DNA of 64,000 bases from Amaurobius ferox (GCA_951213105.1 OX578140.1:32145518-32209517), one strand, 5' to 3'. Positions 1 to 12,139 are shown, numbered from the stretch's first letter. Notes: a model not told the origin generated them from the sequence alone. Numbers and translations are program-made.

Positions 1-261
1 CCTCGTAACCAAATTAAAAATAATAGACCACAAGAGAATAAAAATCTTAAATTTTGCTTTGGATGCAATAAAGACAGGTACTATTTCGCAACCTGTTGGT
101 ATAAAACAAACGCACAGAAAAATAATGGAGAAAATAAGTATGAGAATAAAAGAGGTGAATTCAGAAATGGGCAAAGTAACGGATTTGGTAATATGCGAAC
201 TAACGGATTTAGCGAAAGAAGTACGGAAAGAAATGGGAGGCGTGTGTATGAAAATAACTGA
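1..261 (+). pseudogene. Decayed retrotransposon gag nucleocapsid fragment
   Basis: Frame 1 is open from the window edge to a TGA at 259-261. It reads as the C-terminal, nucleic-acid-binding part of an LTR-retrotransposon Gag. A CCHC-like zinc knuckle lies at 55-96 (CFGCNKDRYYFATC), with Tyr in the usual His position. It is followed by an Asn/Lys/Arg/Gly-rich tail typical of RNA-binding nucleocapsids. The intact Gag at 8811-10874 has a canonical knuckle, so these may be distant relatives. The element runs off the left edge, and no reverse transcriptase is seen downstream. The His-to-Tyr change and early stop suggest a relic. Confidence 0.5.
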
Positions 262-2030
262 CCAGAAAGATTTAAGTGACAAAAAAGCGACCGCAACGTC
301 AGTCAAAATCGCGGTCATTTAAACTAATACAGGGCTTTGGCCTGGTGAAATATTTAAAAATAGACCAAAATCCCAATCGTGAGGCGAAAAATTGTAAACT
401 CAAATTAACAAATCGGTTTACCAAAATTATGAATGGGAGGTTCAGACATGACGCCCAGGTCCCAGTTACAAAATAAATGGAAATAAGGACACAAGTAACA
501 GATGAAAGATAAATAAAATGGGAAAACATGCTGGGTATAATGTTACCTAAAGTATGTCTGCAGTTTAGCACAGTGTCCGCTGCTGCAATGGTAGACTCCT
601 GGTCCGGGTCCATGGAAAATCAGGTGTATAAATAAGTAATGATATGAAAATAAAATGTAAATATTCATATGTGAAAATTGCACAAAGGTAAATATAAATA
701 AATATGAAATGAATATAAATACATATGAAAGCATAATAAATGATTTGATCTAATGATAAAGTGTGTGAAAGATGTCAGTTGAGGCATGTATATATAAAAA
801 TGTCAACGATGTCCAGATATGATATCAACTGAGCAAAATATATGAGCAAAATAATATACGTAGGAATTTTTTTGTAGTAATGTCATATAAAACAATGCTT
901 AGATAGATGTAAATATGACGAATAATTGTAATAAATAAATATCTGTATAGATTTGAGGAGGGTTGTGTAAATAAATAAAAATAAGATGTATGTAATAAAT
1001 GTCATGAGTATCAAGATAGAAATAAATTGACAAGCAAATAATAATATGTATTGAATATTTTGTAAATCAATGAAAATTGAATTGTGTAAAAAATAACATG
1101 AAAATAATAATGTCGTGTAATTTGTAAAAAAAGTTGTTAATTCTTAAAGGTATAAGTAATTGTATATAAGTATGTAATATTAACCGAGTGAATGTGCATA
1201 TACATAAAATTTCATTGATTTAGTCAAAATTTAAATTTTGATTGATTTGAAAGCTCGACCTGATATAATGCTGATGAGTACATTACTGATATATACAGTG
1301 CAATACGTGTTTACAAACTTTTGTGTTCACAACAAGACTTTGTTGACTTACAGTGATCAATGACAAACTTTCATCATGGGAAAATGGCCAATTATAGAGT
1401 TGTCAAGGACACGAACTTTAGTCGAACTTTATTGATGTTTCTTTTTTTTATTTGGTCTGGGGGAGATATGGGAGACCAGATTAAGTGAAACAGTTTTATG
1501 TTTCTATTTATGATGTCTATAATGTCAGACAATGGCATCAGACTGAATGACGTCAGTTTTACAGCACTCTGACCCGAGAGGTCAAGTAAATATATCATGA
1601 TGCGTAACATATATTTGCACATAGTGCAAATATTGTTCATGCACCGGGTGCGCCCAGGGAATAACAGAGGAAGAGTAGTAATTACTCAGTGTAGGCTTTG
1701 AGAACGGTAAGTAATTGCTACACGATGCCTCCTCACAGACAATATGGAAAAGTTCGACGCCATTGTTTGAATTGCACAAGACAGAAGTTGTAAATTTCAT
1801 AAGATATGTCGTAATAAATGTCGAATTGAAAACTACAAATCTCTTGAAATTTATAGCCCCTGTCAAGTGTTAGCTCACACCGGGGCCCGGATAAGACCTC
1901 CCGGCTGTGGGAATCCCTCCGGTCATCAAATGTTATTGGAAAGCATATGAAATGAGCATCACAACGCAATCCAATTATTTGACCGGAATTGGCACCACCC
2001 ATTTATCACACATAAATGATGTAACAAATG
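262..2030. other. AT-rich DNA without a recognisable gene
   Basis: I see no supported gene. Open frames are short and lack family motifs. 620-1260 is very A/T-rich and stop-dense. 1860-1920 is a small GC-richer patch. It could be the remains of the LTR element whose gag fragment lies at 1-261, but no terminal repeat was found. Confidence 0.5.
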
Positions 2031-3242
2031 ATCGGACGAGGTGACTTGCACCCCAATTTTGCTCCTCCCTCTTCAAAATGTGAAAAGACTCAATTTCATA
2101 AAGTTAAGTCAGAGTCCATTCCTTTTCGAGAGAAAGAGGGTCTCATTTTTCATGCCTCACCCCGACTGCGGATCGAGCCGCTCTCAACTCTTGCAGTGTA
2201 CGGTAATCGGGAAATCTACATCCCTGCTATTTCTGCAACAATAGTTATAAAAACCTATCGCAGAAAACAGAATCCGAGGCACTAGAAGTTGGAGCATCAT
2301 CTACTACCGTAGAGCTCGACTACCTGAAATAGGTAAATAACGTACTAGGGCATCCTCCCGTAGAACGAACTGGAGTTGATTCAGACGGTTGTCATAATTA
2401 TAGTCAGTCAGCCACGGAAGTCACTTTGGTTCTCTTGTCACCACACGGACTCACAGGCAGCAGGCTACCAGGCCCTTAGTGACATTTCGAATCGCCAGCG
2501 AGTAGCCAGGATCTAGACGCATACAAGCACCTTTTGGCGGGATCTGACACCAACCGTTAGTTGGACGGTAGAGAATATAGTGATCATCACCCCAGCCTAC
2601 TCCCAATATCCGTAACGTCGCCTGTAACAGTGGGCACTTGTGAACTGTGTTTTCTCGCCTATCCAAGCCCTCTTCACTATGTACTGTAAATAATCTAGCT
2701 TGGGAATTACAAGCCGTTTCAACTGTGTCGGATGTATCGTGGTTTTTAAGTTTCAATTGTGATGTAATGTATATTTATATGTTAATCTGAATCTAGGTAT
2801 CAGTGTAAATATACGCTTAGGAAAATTTCCCGTACAGGGCAAATTGCATTTTTATTAATGATAATTAGAAGTAGCAATTACCATAACAAGCCCGTACACC
2901 CCGAAGTTAAGCTTGGTATTTTTAATTGCATAGTGTTTGTATTATTATTATTAATGTTTGATAATTTATGTGTTTAAATAAATGTATTAGTCATCACAAT
3001 CAACTAGTTTTTTTTTTGTATTTACGCAATGTACTTGGATCTATTCATATCCCACTATAGCTTTACAGAGTCAACTGGGGGACACTATGGGTAAGTATTA
3101 GTGTTGTATTTATGTAAATTTCACCTTACCACAGTCAAGTAGACCCTTAACCTAGGAGGCTAAAGTGAAGCCACGAGGTTGGTTAAAAATGTTAACCAAT
3201 ATTGAAGACGTCTGGTCGCATTTCCCTGAGGTCGACCAATGA
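2031..3242. other. Moderate-GC region, possible LTR-element remnant
   Basis: No coding motif is visible. The stretch 2030-2760 has clearly higher GC than its surroundings. Around 2970-3000 an AATAAA-bearing segment resembles the polyadenylation region of the LTRs at 7557 and 12140, and a G-rich tract sits near 3075. These suggest a decayed LTR or UTR, but I could not define ends or a partner repeat. Confidence 0.25.
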
Positions 3243-3563
3243 TAACCGAAGGGACGTTGTTGTTGATGTTGAAACCCAGACCGTCCGACCTACCAGAAAG
3301 GTGTAAGGTAACTGTTTGGACGGTCGGGAAGTGCCACCCAATTTAGACCGGAACCCAGTGGGGGAGGCATCCACAGGGACCGTACCCTCCTTCCCCTACC
3401 ACCAACCTCTCGGAAGGACTTTCGGACCCACATGTTTAACGTGATCGTACTCCGCATGAACACGGCAGCAGTTTTGGCAGTGGCTGGAATCGAACCCGGG
3501 CCTACCGAGTGCAACTCCAGCGGGCTAATCAATGGGCTACCGCGCCCCTAACCGAAGGGACGT
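3243..3563. repeat. 15-bp TSD pair around the SINE
   Basis: TAACCGAAGGGACGT occurs at 3243-3257 and 3549-3563, immediately outside the SINE, with no mismatch. This implies a fairly recent insertion. Confidence 0.85.
3258..3548 (-). mobile_element. tRNA-derived SINE with perfect 15-bp TSD
   Basis: On the minus strand this reads as a pol III SINE. A tRNA-like head has an A-box-like start near 3540 and a B box (GGTTCGATTCC, reverse complement at 3488-3498). A ~200-bp body follows, ending in GGTCGGACGGTCTGGGTTTC and a CAAC-type tail near 3258. The 15-mer TAACCGAAGGGACGT flanks it exactly at 3243-3257 and 3549-3563, as expected of LINE-driven insertion. An older copy lies at 29915-30250, and tail-only insertions lie at 37381, 44511 and 54163. 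Confidence 0.85.
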
Positions 3564-3654
3564 ATCAGACCTCAGGCAAATAGAGGCAGCAACCAAAAAG
3601 ATTCTAGATATTCCATATACAAATCGACAACATAGAGACGAAAAACGATATTTC

Positions 3655-3830
3655 CTGATATACACTCGAACGTAAGATTTCAGTGTGATTGCAAGGAAAT
3701 GTTCTGATATACACTTGAACGTCAGATTGCAGAGAGACGGTAACGAAATGTCCTAATATACACTTGAACGTCAGATTCCGGAGAGACTTCAAAGAAATAT
3801 CCTAAGATAAGCACTTCAACTCCAGATGAG
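3655..3830. repeat. 49-bp minisatellite, about 3.5 copies
   Basis: Units start at 3655, 3704, 3753 and 3802, exactly 49 bp apart. The shared core reads TATACACTTGAACGTCAGAT, followed by a GAGAG-rich segment and GAAATRT. Copies differ by several substitutions but not in length. No gene is associated with it. Confidence 0.75.
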
Positions 3831-4441
3831 TACCAGATGTAGTACTATAGAGATCGAGATGAAACAGAACCGACGTACGAACTGTGTGTTAAATTTGCAA
3901 GAGAAATTGAAGGTATGTACGAATCCATTATTGTAGCAGGTCATAGACCATTTTGATAATTACAATTTACCTGGTCTCACATGTCCAATCTCATCCACAA
4001 ATAATTTGATAAACCAAATGTTGTTAATAAATAATGTTGTTTTTAAAGTTAAAAAATTGTGCAATTAATTGAGTAGCATTATGTTATTAAATATTCTATT
4101 CCAGGAATTTGCACTGAAGATAATATGAGTTCTATTAGCGGCAGAACGCAATGAGTTTCACGATATACGAATTACGGTCATGTTTAAGAGTTTAATTTAA
4201 TATTATGCTTTGCATATAAATTTTGTTCACCACAGACACCACTGCTGATTGACATGGCCTTGTCCTGGCTTTCAAGCACGCACTATTCAACTTTATAAAC
4301 CTTCAACCTTAAAAACCTGGTCCTGATTGGATGTTGGTTTTCCTCCACTTTGTTGATGTCGATTCTTCGGGTATGCCCGCAGCGTTGGTTCATCTCATCC
4401 AGACTTGGTGTCGCTCTTGCGTATTGATTCCAATCTTAATT
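3831..4441. other. Non-coding spacer
   Basis: AT-rich DNA between the minisatellite and the LINE. I see no gene, repeat unit or RNA signature. The last bases lead into the LINE target-site duplication. Confidence 0.5.
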
Positions 4442-4456
4442 AGAATTTATGGTCTA

Positions 4457-6856
4457 GGGAAAGAGTCCAGGCCCGGACGGCATACTACCCGAGTTTCTTA
4501 TTTACCTCGGGCCCTTGGCAAAAAACACCTTACTGAGACTTATAAACCTTACCTGGAGGAAAGGTTTGCCAAGTGCCTGGAGGAAAGCAGAGGTGTTCCC
4601 AATATTGAAGCCTAAAAAGGGCCCACAATACCTAAATTGCTATCGGCCGATTTCATTGACGAGTACAATGTGTAAGTTAACTGAAAGACTTATTTCAAAT
4701 CGCCTTAATTTTGTACTGGAGAGGAGGAAAATTTTGTCTGAGCGCCAGGCTGGGTTTAGAAAACATAAAAATTCCTATGAATAGATTGTTCGTCTATCAC
4801 AGGAAATAAAAGATGGTTTCTAACGAAAGCAGAGCACTGTCGCAGTCTTTGTGGACTTTAAGACAGCTTTTCACACTGTATGGAGAAAAAAAGCTCTTAA
4901 CAAAGCTCATTGCAAATGATATAATCGGTAATCTTTACAGAGATTTAATCGTTCCTGGATCAACGCTTTATACGCACTAAATACGATAATGAGATCTCTG
5001 GATATAGACAAATAAGACAGGGCTTGCCGCAGGGATCGGTCTTGAGTCCATTGCTTTTTAACCTCATGATAAATGATTTAGTGGATGCTCTTTGCAACCA
5101 TGAGACTGGAGTTCAGACTTTACTTTTTGCAGATGATCTGGTAATCTGGACCACAGGTACTGATTTTGAGTGTTTGGAAAAAACGTTCCAATCGGCATTA
5201 CTTTTTTGGAAAAGTGGTCAGCCGAAATTAAGATGACAGTAAATCTAGACAAGACCACTTCCAAACTCTTCTTGCTAAGTACTAAACATCATAACATAAT
5301 TCTTAGATTCAAAGATCAACTATTAAAAAGAACTGAAAGTACTACCTATCTGGGCTCGGACTTGGATTCAAAATTAAACTGGACTGATCAAGTTCAAAAA
5401 GCCGTTGAACGTGGAGAAAACAGGGCTAAAGTTCTAAAACGATTGGCCGGCACAACCTGGAGCTCTACTCAGGATGTCCTTTGCACCGCCTATAAGACTT
5501 ATGTAAAATCGGTAGTTGAGTATGGTGGCGAAGCAGTTATAACAATCTCAGAGACAAATTCGAAAAAATTGGATATTTTCCAAAACCGTATCCTGAGATT
5601 TATTACTGGAGGTACAAGATCTGCGCCAATTGCCGCTATGGAACTTCAATCTGGTTCGGAGCCTTTGTGTGACCGTAGATGGAGAATGGCCTTAAACCTT
5701 GCTGAAACAATCTTGAGAAGAAGGGACAATTTTCTGAGTCATTACTGGCCAGCTGTGGAGCGGTTAAAAACGCAAAGAACTTTCCTTTCTTGTATAAGAG
5801 AACTACATGATGCACTTGACTTTCTTTCTTCAGCTCGCTTTTCCTTTCCAGACCCTTGGTGTCCATTGAAAAACTTTAAACTTGCTGAGATATACTTGGA
5901 CCTTGTCTCTGTCGTTAACAAGAAATCTTCTCTTGACACTGAATTGAAATTTATTGCCTTGACTACTATACATGAACGTTTCCCGGATGATTCTTGGCTC
6001 CATGTCTATACAGATGGTTCGGCTGAGGGGGGAGATTAAAAATTAAAAATGCTGGAGCTGGCGCTTACTCTATAGACCTTACATTGTCTTGCGCCGTTAG
6101 AAAACACTTTGACAACTTTGATGGCGAAATAGCTTGGAATGGCGAAATAGCTTGATGGCGAAAAGGCTAAAGAAGCCATTTCTTTAGCCTTAGACAAAAT
6201 GAAACAGTGTGAAAAGGTAAATATCGTCGTTTTTGTTGATTCCAGGGCGGCAATTATGACAACATCTTTCAATCTCTGGGAATGTGAGATTTCCAAGAAT
6301 TGTATGGAAAAAATAGATAAGCTGCTGAACATCAAGAACCGCATTGCCTGCAGTGGATTCCAAGCCACTGCGGGATATATGAAAATGAGCGGACAGATTT
6401 ATTGGCTAAGAATGGATCTCAAATGATGCAACCGGATCCTCCCTTGCCTGTGCGGCATATAAAGCGATATATATCCCTCTCTATTAAAACTAACCGTTTC
6501 AGTCTGTACGGAGAGAGAGCTTCCGGAAAAAAGTGGAACTCCCTGTTAAGTAAGTCGGCAAGATTACCTAGTTCTTTGCATAGAGCAGTTGGCGTGGCTT
6601 GCATTAGACTTGCCACGGGTCATGATTACTTACAAAGTCACCTGTATCGAATGGTACTGACAGATATAGATGTCTGCCCTCTTTGCGACCATGGAGTTCC
6701 CATGACTGGAGAGCACCTCAACATTTGTTCTTGACTGTTTTCCTTTATGTGTTACTGACAAGGCTTTTAGTGACTATTTTTATCGTTCTACTTTGTATTG
6801 GGCTGCTCATCGACTTATGACCGAAAGGTCGGAGACGGGCATAGGATAAAAAAATA
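4457..6856 (+). mobile_element. 5'-truncated non-LTR retrotransposon (LINE, Jockey/I group)
   Basis: The insertion is bounded by a perfect 15-bp duplication, AGAATTTATGGTCTA, at 4442-4456 and 6857-6871. It begins inside the reverse transcriptase domain just before a KSPGPDG motif. It runs through reverse transcriptase, an RNase H-like segment and a C-terminal CCHC-type knuckle, and ends in GGATAAAAAAAT. The 5' UTR, ORF1 and endonuclease are missing, as is usual when target-primed reverse transcription stops early. RNase H plus the RT sequence places it in the Jockey/I/R1 assemblage. I cannot assign the clade without a tree. Confidence 0.85.
4461..6735 (+). pseudogene. LINE reverse transcriptase / RNase H pseudogene
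   Basis: The intact ancestor copied element RNA into the genome by target-primed reverse transcription. Motifs seen in order are KSPGPDG (4461), SYRPISL-type NCYRPISLTS (~4635), QAGFRK (~4747), the VFVDFKTAF motif A (~4845), LPQGSVLSPLLFN (~5026) and the catalytic FADD box (5126-5137). A thumb and connection region follows, then YTDGSA of RNase H (~6006-6025), VFVDSRAA (~6230) and a terminal CPLCD...EHLNIC knuckle. The frame is broken by a TAG at ~4783, a TAA at ~4819, frameshifts near 4895, 5170-5230 and 6040-6200, and a 16-20-bp tandem slip at 6120-6165. It cannot encode a full enzyme. Confidence 0.85.
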
Positions 6857-6871
6857 AGAATTTATGGTCTA

Positions 6872-7556
6872 TAAACCAATGTCCGGTTTAATGTCAATTT
6901 CGGTACTGTTGCGTCGGGCCTATTCTAGCCACTCGATTCCTACTGTCGTTTTATTGATTTTATTTATGATACCTTTGCTGTATATTTTGTCTCACAGTTT
7001 ATAGTATAAAAGTATATTTGATTACCAAATTTATAATCTACTCTATTTGGAAATTATATTTATATATTTGCTTGGTGATAGTTAATTTTGACAGCATAAT
7101 AACATATTAACAGAAACATGTTGGAACAAAAATTCGTGAACCTGTTGCAAAATTTCAGACATTAAACTGATAACTCATTATGATACACTTAAAAACATTC
7201 CATACATAAAATTATTGGAAAAGTCGAGAGTGAAACCACTATCCTCAGTAATTTTAAATTAAAAGTTACCAGCGACATTATCCGTAATGAAACACCAAAA
7301 TGAGTTAAAATTTGATATAAAGTTCTTTTGTATCTGGATGAACTGCCAAAATCTTCTCGAATTATTTATTCCGTTATTTAAAAATAATTATGAAAACTTG
7401 AATAGGGCGCATGATTATTTTTATTAATGGATGCTGCGAGATTTAGAGAGAGAGAGAGATTTACCTTAATTAATCTTCCAATTTAAATTCGTGAAAGGAT
7501 GTTACTAATGAACGCTCAACCGCTTTTATACTGCTTAACCGATCTCTTTATGGTCT
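6872..7556. other. Non-coding AT-rich spacer
   Basis: No gene is visible. A short GA run occurs at 7445-7460. The last bases join directly to the left LTR at 7557 without a detectable target duplication, so this junction may be rearranged. Confidence 0.5.
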
Positions 7557-8483
7557 GTTTGAAAAAGGATTTTGGGAAACAGTGTGGAAGGAGTCGTGGA
7601 AAAATGTAGACGTGTGTGTTTGATTCGCGTATGATCGCGAATTTTAAGAAAAGGTGGATTAATTTTGAAAGTGGAAGGATGTGATTAAAATATGTAACAT
7701 AGTTCGACAAGTTGTGCGTAGAGTCGTTTGGCTCGGTTCAGAGATGAGTCACTCGTGTTTTTAAATGAATCAGCCTGGTAGTAATGGAATAATGAGTCTT
7801 GTGAAAAGAGAAAATGGTTCTTTCACTGGTCGGCTTGAATCGCTAATAGGGCTAGAGGGAAAGCTCATTTTACAGCGATTTGTATTTGCCTGACTCCTCC
7901 TTGTGTCCTAAGGTACGAATCAACCAATCTCCGTAACCAACCAAGATGTCGAATTCCGCCAGCATGATGTTGTGTAGTCAAGTTTCCCGACCATTATGGA
8001 TTTTGTTCTGCGCAAGAATCTCGATGAGTTTATGCCGAGAGTCCATCCTGATATCCTTTCCCATGGTACAGAATTGTAAATGTTATATTTAAAAGAGACG
8101 AGGTAAAGTTTTATATATATTTAGTCTTCCACCTAACGAATAGAGTGTTAATTGTCAAATCCTCGTGAGTATCGAGTCATTGATGATGTTATATGAAAAT
8201 GTCGTATATGTTCAAAGTATACAAATGTGATATATAAATGTCAAGTATAATATGAGGAATATTGTGTTTATTTTATGTATCAGAAAATATGTGTATTCTC
8301 TTGGTTCCTCTTCCTCCAGGGGTGTTCTTAATGGTCACCCTACCGAGTGTAACTCTGAGTTATTGCGAGAAATGCTTGTACTCCACTGTTTTCGATCAAC
8401 TGCCTTGTTATTTCATGTTTAATAAATGTGTTTGATTTCAAAACTTTGTCTTCTCTGTCGAGTATACCAAAACGTTCGCGACA
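7557..8483 (+). repeat. Left LTR
   Basis: This segment matches 12140-13066 base for base, except G at 8380 against A at 12963. It ends in TTCGCGACA and has AATAAA near 8421 as a likely polyadenylation signal. The 5' end does not start with TG at the point where homology begins, so it may be truncated. Confidence 0.9.
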
Positions 8484-8487
8484 GAAT

Positions 8488-8505
8488 TGGTGCCGTTACT
8501 TTTCT
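8488..8505 (+). promoter_or_regulatory. Probable tRNA primer-binding site
   Basis: Four bases after the left LTR, TGGTGCCGTTACTTTTCT starts with TGG, the complement of a tRNA CCA end. This is the expected place and form for the minus-strand primer site. I cannot name the tRNA. Confidence 0.5.
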
Positions 8506-8810
8506 CGGTGAGTGGGGAAGAGCTGAGAGAATTAAAATTTTTAAAAATTTTCTTAAGAATTGAAATTTTGAAGGTTAAAAATTACCGTTGTGCTAAAATG
8601 AGTGTTTTCTTAAGTAAACAGAGTTCCATGTTCTGCTTTCGGTGTTCTCAAAAACGAGTGTTCTTGGAATTTGATATGTGCCATTTGATAAAAAAAATTG
8701 ATTTGTTTGCATATTTATGTCATTTGATTTGATAAAAACTGGTTTTATTGTAAATACTGTTTAAGAACATTGCAATTGCATATTGTGTTAAACTATACGA
8801 GTATATTTGA

Positions 8811-10874
8811 TTGTTATGCAAAATGGCTCCAATTACTAGAAACAAAAAAGTAAATGTCGGTAAGATGAGTAAAAATTCAAGTAAAAAATTAAATTCCTCC
8901 TTGAATTTGTCGCTTGATATTGCTACTGAGTCGGATACTGTTAATTCTAGAAGTAAAGTTAAAAATGTTAGCCACAAAGCTAAATCTAATGAGGAAAATA
9001 TATCAGATAAATCGCCGGTATGTCTGAATTCTTCTTCTGGCACTTTGCCAAATCAAAACAGTGCTTCATCGGTAAATGATAACATGTTAAAATCATTCCA
9101 TATTTTCACACCTAAGTTCGCACATCATATTCCAAAATTCTCGGGAAATTCAGAGCTTTCGTTGTCACAGTTTTTGGAAAAGTTAAATTTAGTAGCCACT
9201 CATGCAAACTGGAGTGAGTGTGACAAATTGGTTTGTTTGAGATTGAATTTAGAGGGGGAAGCAAATAGATTGATTGAAGAGAATCCAAAGCACAGAAATT
9301 GTAAAAATTTGCAGGAAATTATTCACATTTTGAAAGATCATTTTGAAGTGACCGAAAATGTTACTAAAAACATAATTTCACTCGTGAACTTTACACAGAG
9401 ACCAAATGAGTCGGTTAAACAGTTTTCGATGAGAATCGAAGCTGCTTCATTTAAGGTTGTTCCGGAAGATGTAGATTCCGAAAGTGAGAATAAAATCAGG
9501 CAAACACTTTTAAAAACTTCATTTATTAATGGTTTATATCCGGAACTAAAAATATTGGTGTTGTCACAAAACCCTAGAGATTTTTATTCGGCTAGAAAAC
9601 TTGCAATTCTTGAGGAATCTATTTTAAATGAAAATAATGCTATGTACTTGACTAATCCGGTACTTACAAAAAAAGGTGTTCTCACACCAGAAAAATATGT
9701 TCTCACACCAGATCAAAGTGAAAGTATGTCAGATTTAAAAAGAAAAGTGTTAGAACAGGAAAGGGACATTGAATTTCTTAGGGGTAAAATAGAAAAATTT
9801 AAGTTTAATTCAGATAAAGTTAACGAAAAGCGTTCACCGCGTCCAAAGTGTGACAAATGTGGTAAATTAGGTCACGTTCAAGAACAGTGTTGGAAAAAGG
9901 TTTTTCAAAAAAGAGATGTGTACGGTATAAAATGTAGGAAAATTTATACCAGTCCTGGAACTAGGTATCACCAGGGTGAAAGACACAGAGGGCAAATGTC
10001 TGCAAATGAGTGGAAGTATAAAAAGCAAGGAACGCAAAATTATAAAAATAAGGAGTCATATAAATCTTTGCAAAATTCCAAAAATCATTCTTCTGGGAAT
10101 CAGAGTAGATATCCCATGCACAATTATAATAATAGAAAAACTTTTGATAGGCAAACATCACATTTTGAGGAAAATAATATTTGTCATAATATTACAAATT
10201 CTTTGTCATCTTCTTCTATTATAAAAGGAAAATTAGTGAGCAGTGAAGTGTCAATATTGATTGATACGGGTAGTTCAATTAATTTAGTGTATGAGGAAGC
10301 TTTAAATACTGTACCCATTGCACATATGTTGCTAACATACAAACCAACAATTTTGCGTAGCTTTAGTTCACAAGATACTAAAGTTGAATGTTTAGCCACT
10401 ACTTCACTAAATTTGGGAAAAGAAAGATTCCCTACCGAATTTTTTGTGTTAAAATCACCAGCTCCTATTTCATATAATGTAATCCTTGGTAACAAGTTTT
10501 TACATAAACATAATGCTATTATAGATTGTAATCACTTCTGTTTTAAGTTTTCAAACTCTTCCATTCCTTTTGTTGGTTATCAATGTACGAATAATTTACT
10601 TTCGATTTCAAATCATGAACCGGCAAATGAGTCGGAAATTGCAGACTCAAACCTAAGTAGTGTCGCAAAGCGTATTGCTGTGCCTGACTCGCAGATGAGT
10701 AGTGAAAAAAATGTTCGTGTGGTAGAGGACTGTAAACCGAAAGAGTTCCATACGAATGCATGTGCCAAATGCAAAGCAGATCTAGCACCGGTAGTGAATG
10801 AGTCTCAGGTCATTCATAATATTATATTTTCAATTGTTTCACAAAATGTTTTGCAAAACTGTATGCTATGTTAA
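8811..10874 (+). CDS. gag-pro: Retrotransposon Gag-protease polyprotein, 687 aa
   Basis: An intact ORF that should encode a structural Gag, which packages element RNA into cytoplasmic particles, fused to an aspartic protease. Residues 1-95 are Lys/Ser/Asn-rich. Residues ~100-275 resemble the retrotransposon Gag capsid domain (IPKFSGNSELSLSQFL and LNLEGEANRLIEE). A Lys/Glu-rich segment at ~310-340 may form a coiled coil. A canonical CCHC knuckle (CDKCGKLGHVQEQC) has C347, C350, H355 and C360. A basic Asn-rich linker precedes the protease, with its catalytic LIDTGSS (D485, T486, G487) and the ILG motif at 558-560. It stops soon after the protease, where most relatives continue into reverse transcriptase. 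The first ATG of the frame is used; another ATG lies four codons on. Low GC matches the surroundings. Confidence 0.85.
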   Translation: MLCKMAPITRNKKVNVGKMSKNSSKKLNSSLNLSLDIATESDTVNSRSKVKNVSHKAKSNEENISDKSPVCLNSSSGTLPNQNSASSVNDNMLKSFHIFTPKFAHHIPKFSGNSELSLSQFLEKLNLVATHANWSECDKLVCLRLNLEGEANRLIEENPKHRNCKNLQEIIHILKDHFEVTENVTKNIISLVNFTQRPNESVKQFSMRIEAASFKVVPEDVDSESENKIRQTLLKTSFINGLYPELKILVLSQNPRDFYSARKLAILEESILNENNAMYLTNPVLTKKGVLTPEKYVLTPDQSESMSDLKRKVLEQERDIEFLRGKIEKFKFNSDKVNEKRSPRPKCDKCGKLGHVQEQCWKKVFQKRDVYGIKCRKIYTSPGTRYHQGERHRGQMSANEWKYKKQGTQNYKNKESYKSLQNSKNHSSGNQSRYPMHNYNNRKTFDRQTSHFEENNICHNITNSLSSSSIIKGKLVSSEVSILIDTGSSINLVYEEALNTVPIAHMLLTYKPTILRSFSSQDTKVECLATTSLNLGKERFPTEFFVLKSPAPISYNVILGNKFLHKHNAIIDCNHFCFKFSNSSIPFVGYQCTNNLLSISNHEPANESEIADSNLSSVAKRIAVPDSQMSSEKNVRVVEDCKPKEFHTNACAKCKADLAPVVNESQVIHNIIFSIVSQNVLQNCMLC

Positions 10875-12031
10875 AATGGATCCAATATTTCTGAACTTCT
10901 GTGTAATTTGCTTTATGTGTCAGTCAGCTGAATGTTCTGTACTGCAAGTTCTGTGCCAGTGCAGCTTTCTGAATGTGAGTGCCATGTTAATCAGGTTGAA
11001 GTAGTGTTTTAAAATTCTAAATACTTAAATAATAATTTTTTTTGCTTTACTTTAATGATAAGCAGTAATGTTTTAAAGTAATTTTAAGATAATTAAGTAC
11101 TTGATGGATTAGAGTTTTGGTAAGGATTTTTAAGGATAACTGATAATTTTTATCTCTGTTTTATTTTATGAATGTGTGAATGATTTTTTTTTAATTTAAA
11201 GGTCTAGTAAATTTTAGAAATTTTTTTTTGTCATTTGGTGTTTGTTGACTTATTGGTTGGGGGTACCGCCACCTCTAGGTTTGCAACTTTCTAATGGACT
11301 TGTTTCTTGCCTGGGTGCCTGATCAACATTCTTGGTTTGAAAATTTGTCTCATTTTCTAAATTAGTAATTTTTTTTAAATGTCCTTTAAAGTAATTTGTT
11401 GGCAAGGTTGGATAATAGTTAATAAATTGATTTCTGTGAAAAGTAAATTTATAGAATTTTAATTGTAAAATTTTTGAAGAAAGATAACTTTTTGTTTAGT
11501 TAAACTTTTTGTGAGTTGAGTAAATTAAATTTTCATGTCTCTGTGGTACTCACCAGAAAATGTATTAGTGTTTAAGTTTTAAAAGGGGCAATTTCATCAT
11601 TTGTGTCTTGTTAATTTGGTGTTGTCTTGTAAAGGTCTATGCTTGTATTGAGACTTATTTTTTTTGACTCACGAGTCAAACTTTAGGCCACTCTTGGATT
11701 TTGGTTATTATGCTGGTCATGATCTTGTTTGTTTTTGTTTTTTTCTTTGATGTACATGTACATCGCTCAAAATTTACACTAAATTCCTCTCAATGGAACA
11801 GATGTCATTGGGAACTTAATGCAGGTATTTTCCTAGTATTGTGTGGAAAAATTCCCCGCTTTGCAGGAAATTTTTCTCCCGGGCCCCGAAGGAGTGTGAT
11901 AAGGCTTTCACACCTCTGTGTTAAAATTGTATATTAAAGTATTGTTTTATTTCTGTGTGATTGAAAGTGTCAATTTCGAAATGTAAATGTCTTTTCTACA
12001 TGTTTTCAATTACATTGACTTTTAAGGGAAG
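10875..12031 (+). other. Internal 3' non-coding region of the LTR element
   Basis: This replaces the expected pol gene. Short open stretches near 10880-11004 show no RT or integrase motif. It is T-rich, with a small hairpin-like patch at 11853-11885 (AAAATTCC...GGAAATTTT). AAGGGAAG at 12024-12031 is a candidate polypurine tract, directly followed by TG. Confidence 0.45.
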
Positions 12032-12139
12032 TGAACTCTAAAATCGCAAAAGTGTTTATGTTCCAGAAAAATAGTAATAGTTTTGTATTTTCGCTTCTCA
12101 GTCGCTAGTTGGGAACTTGCAGGTTTTGCGCACGCGCGC

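Larger units (their letters stand above)
4442..6871. repeat. 15-bp TSD pair around the LINE
   Basis: AGAATTTATGGTCTA lies at 4442-4456 and at 6857-6871, identical in both places, and defines the insertion ends. Confidence 0.85.

Noticed and set aside
2890..2925. CCCGAAGTTAAGCTTGG resembling the 5S rRNA internal control region
   Set aside because: Only ~12-14 bases match and no neighbouring 5S sequence is present, so chance similarity is likely.
2880..3090. Right LTR of the element whose gag fragment starts the window
   Set aside because: AATAAA and a G-rich tract are suggestive, but no matching second LTR or clear TG...CA ends could be found.
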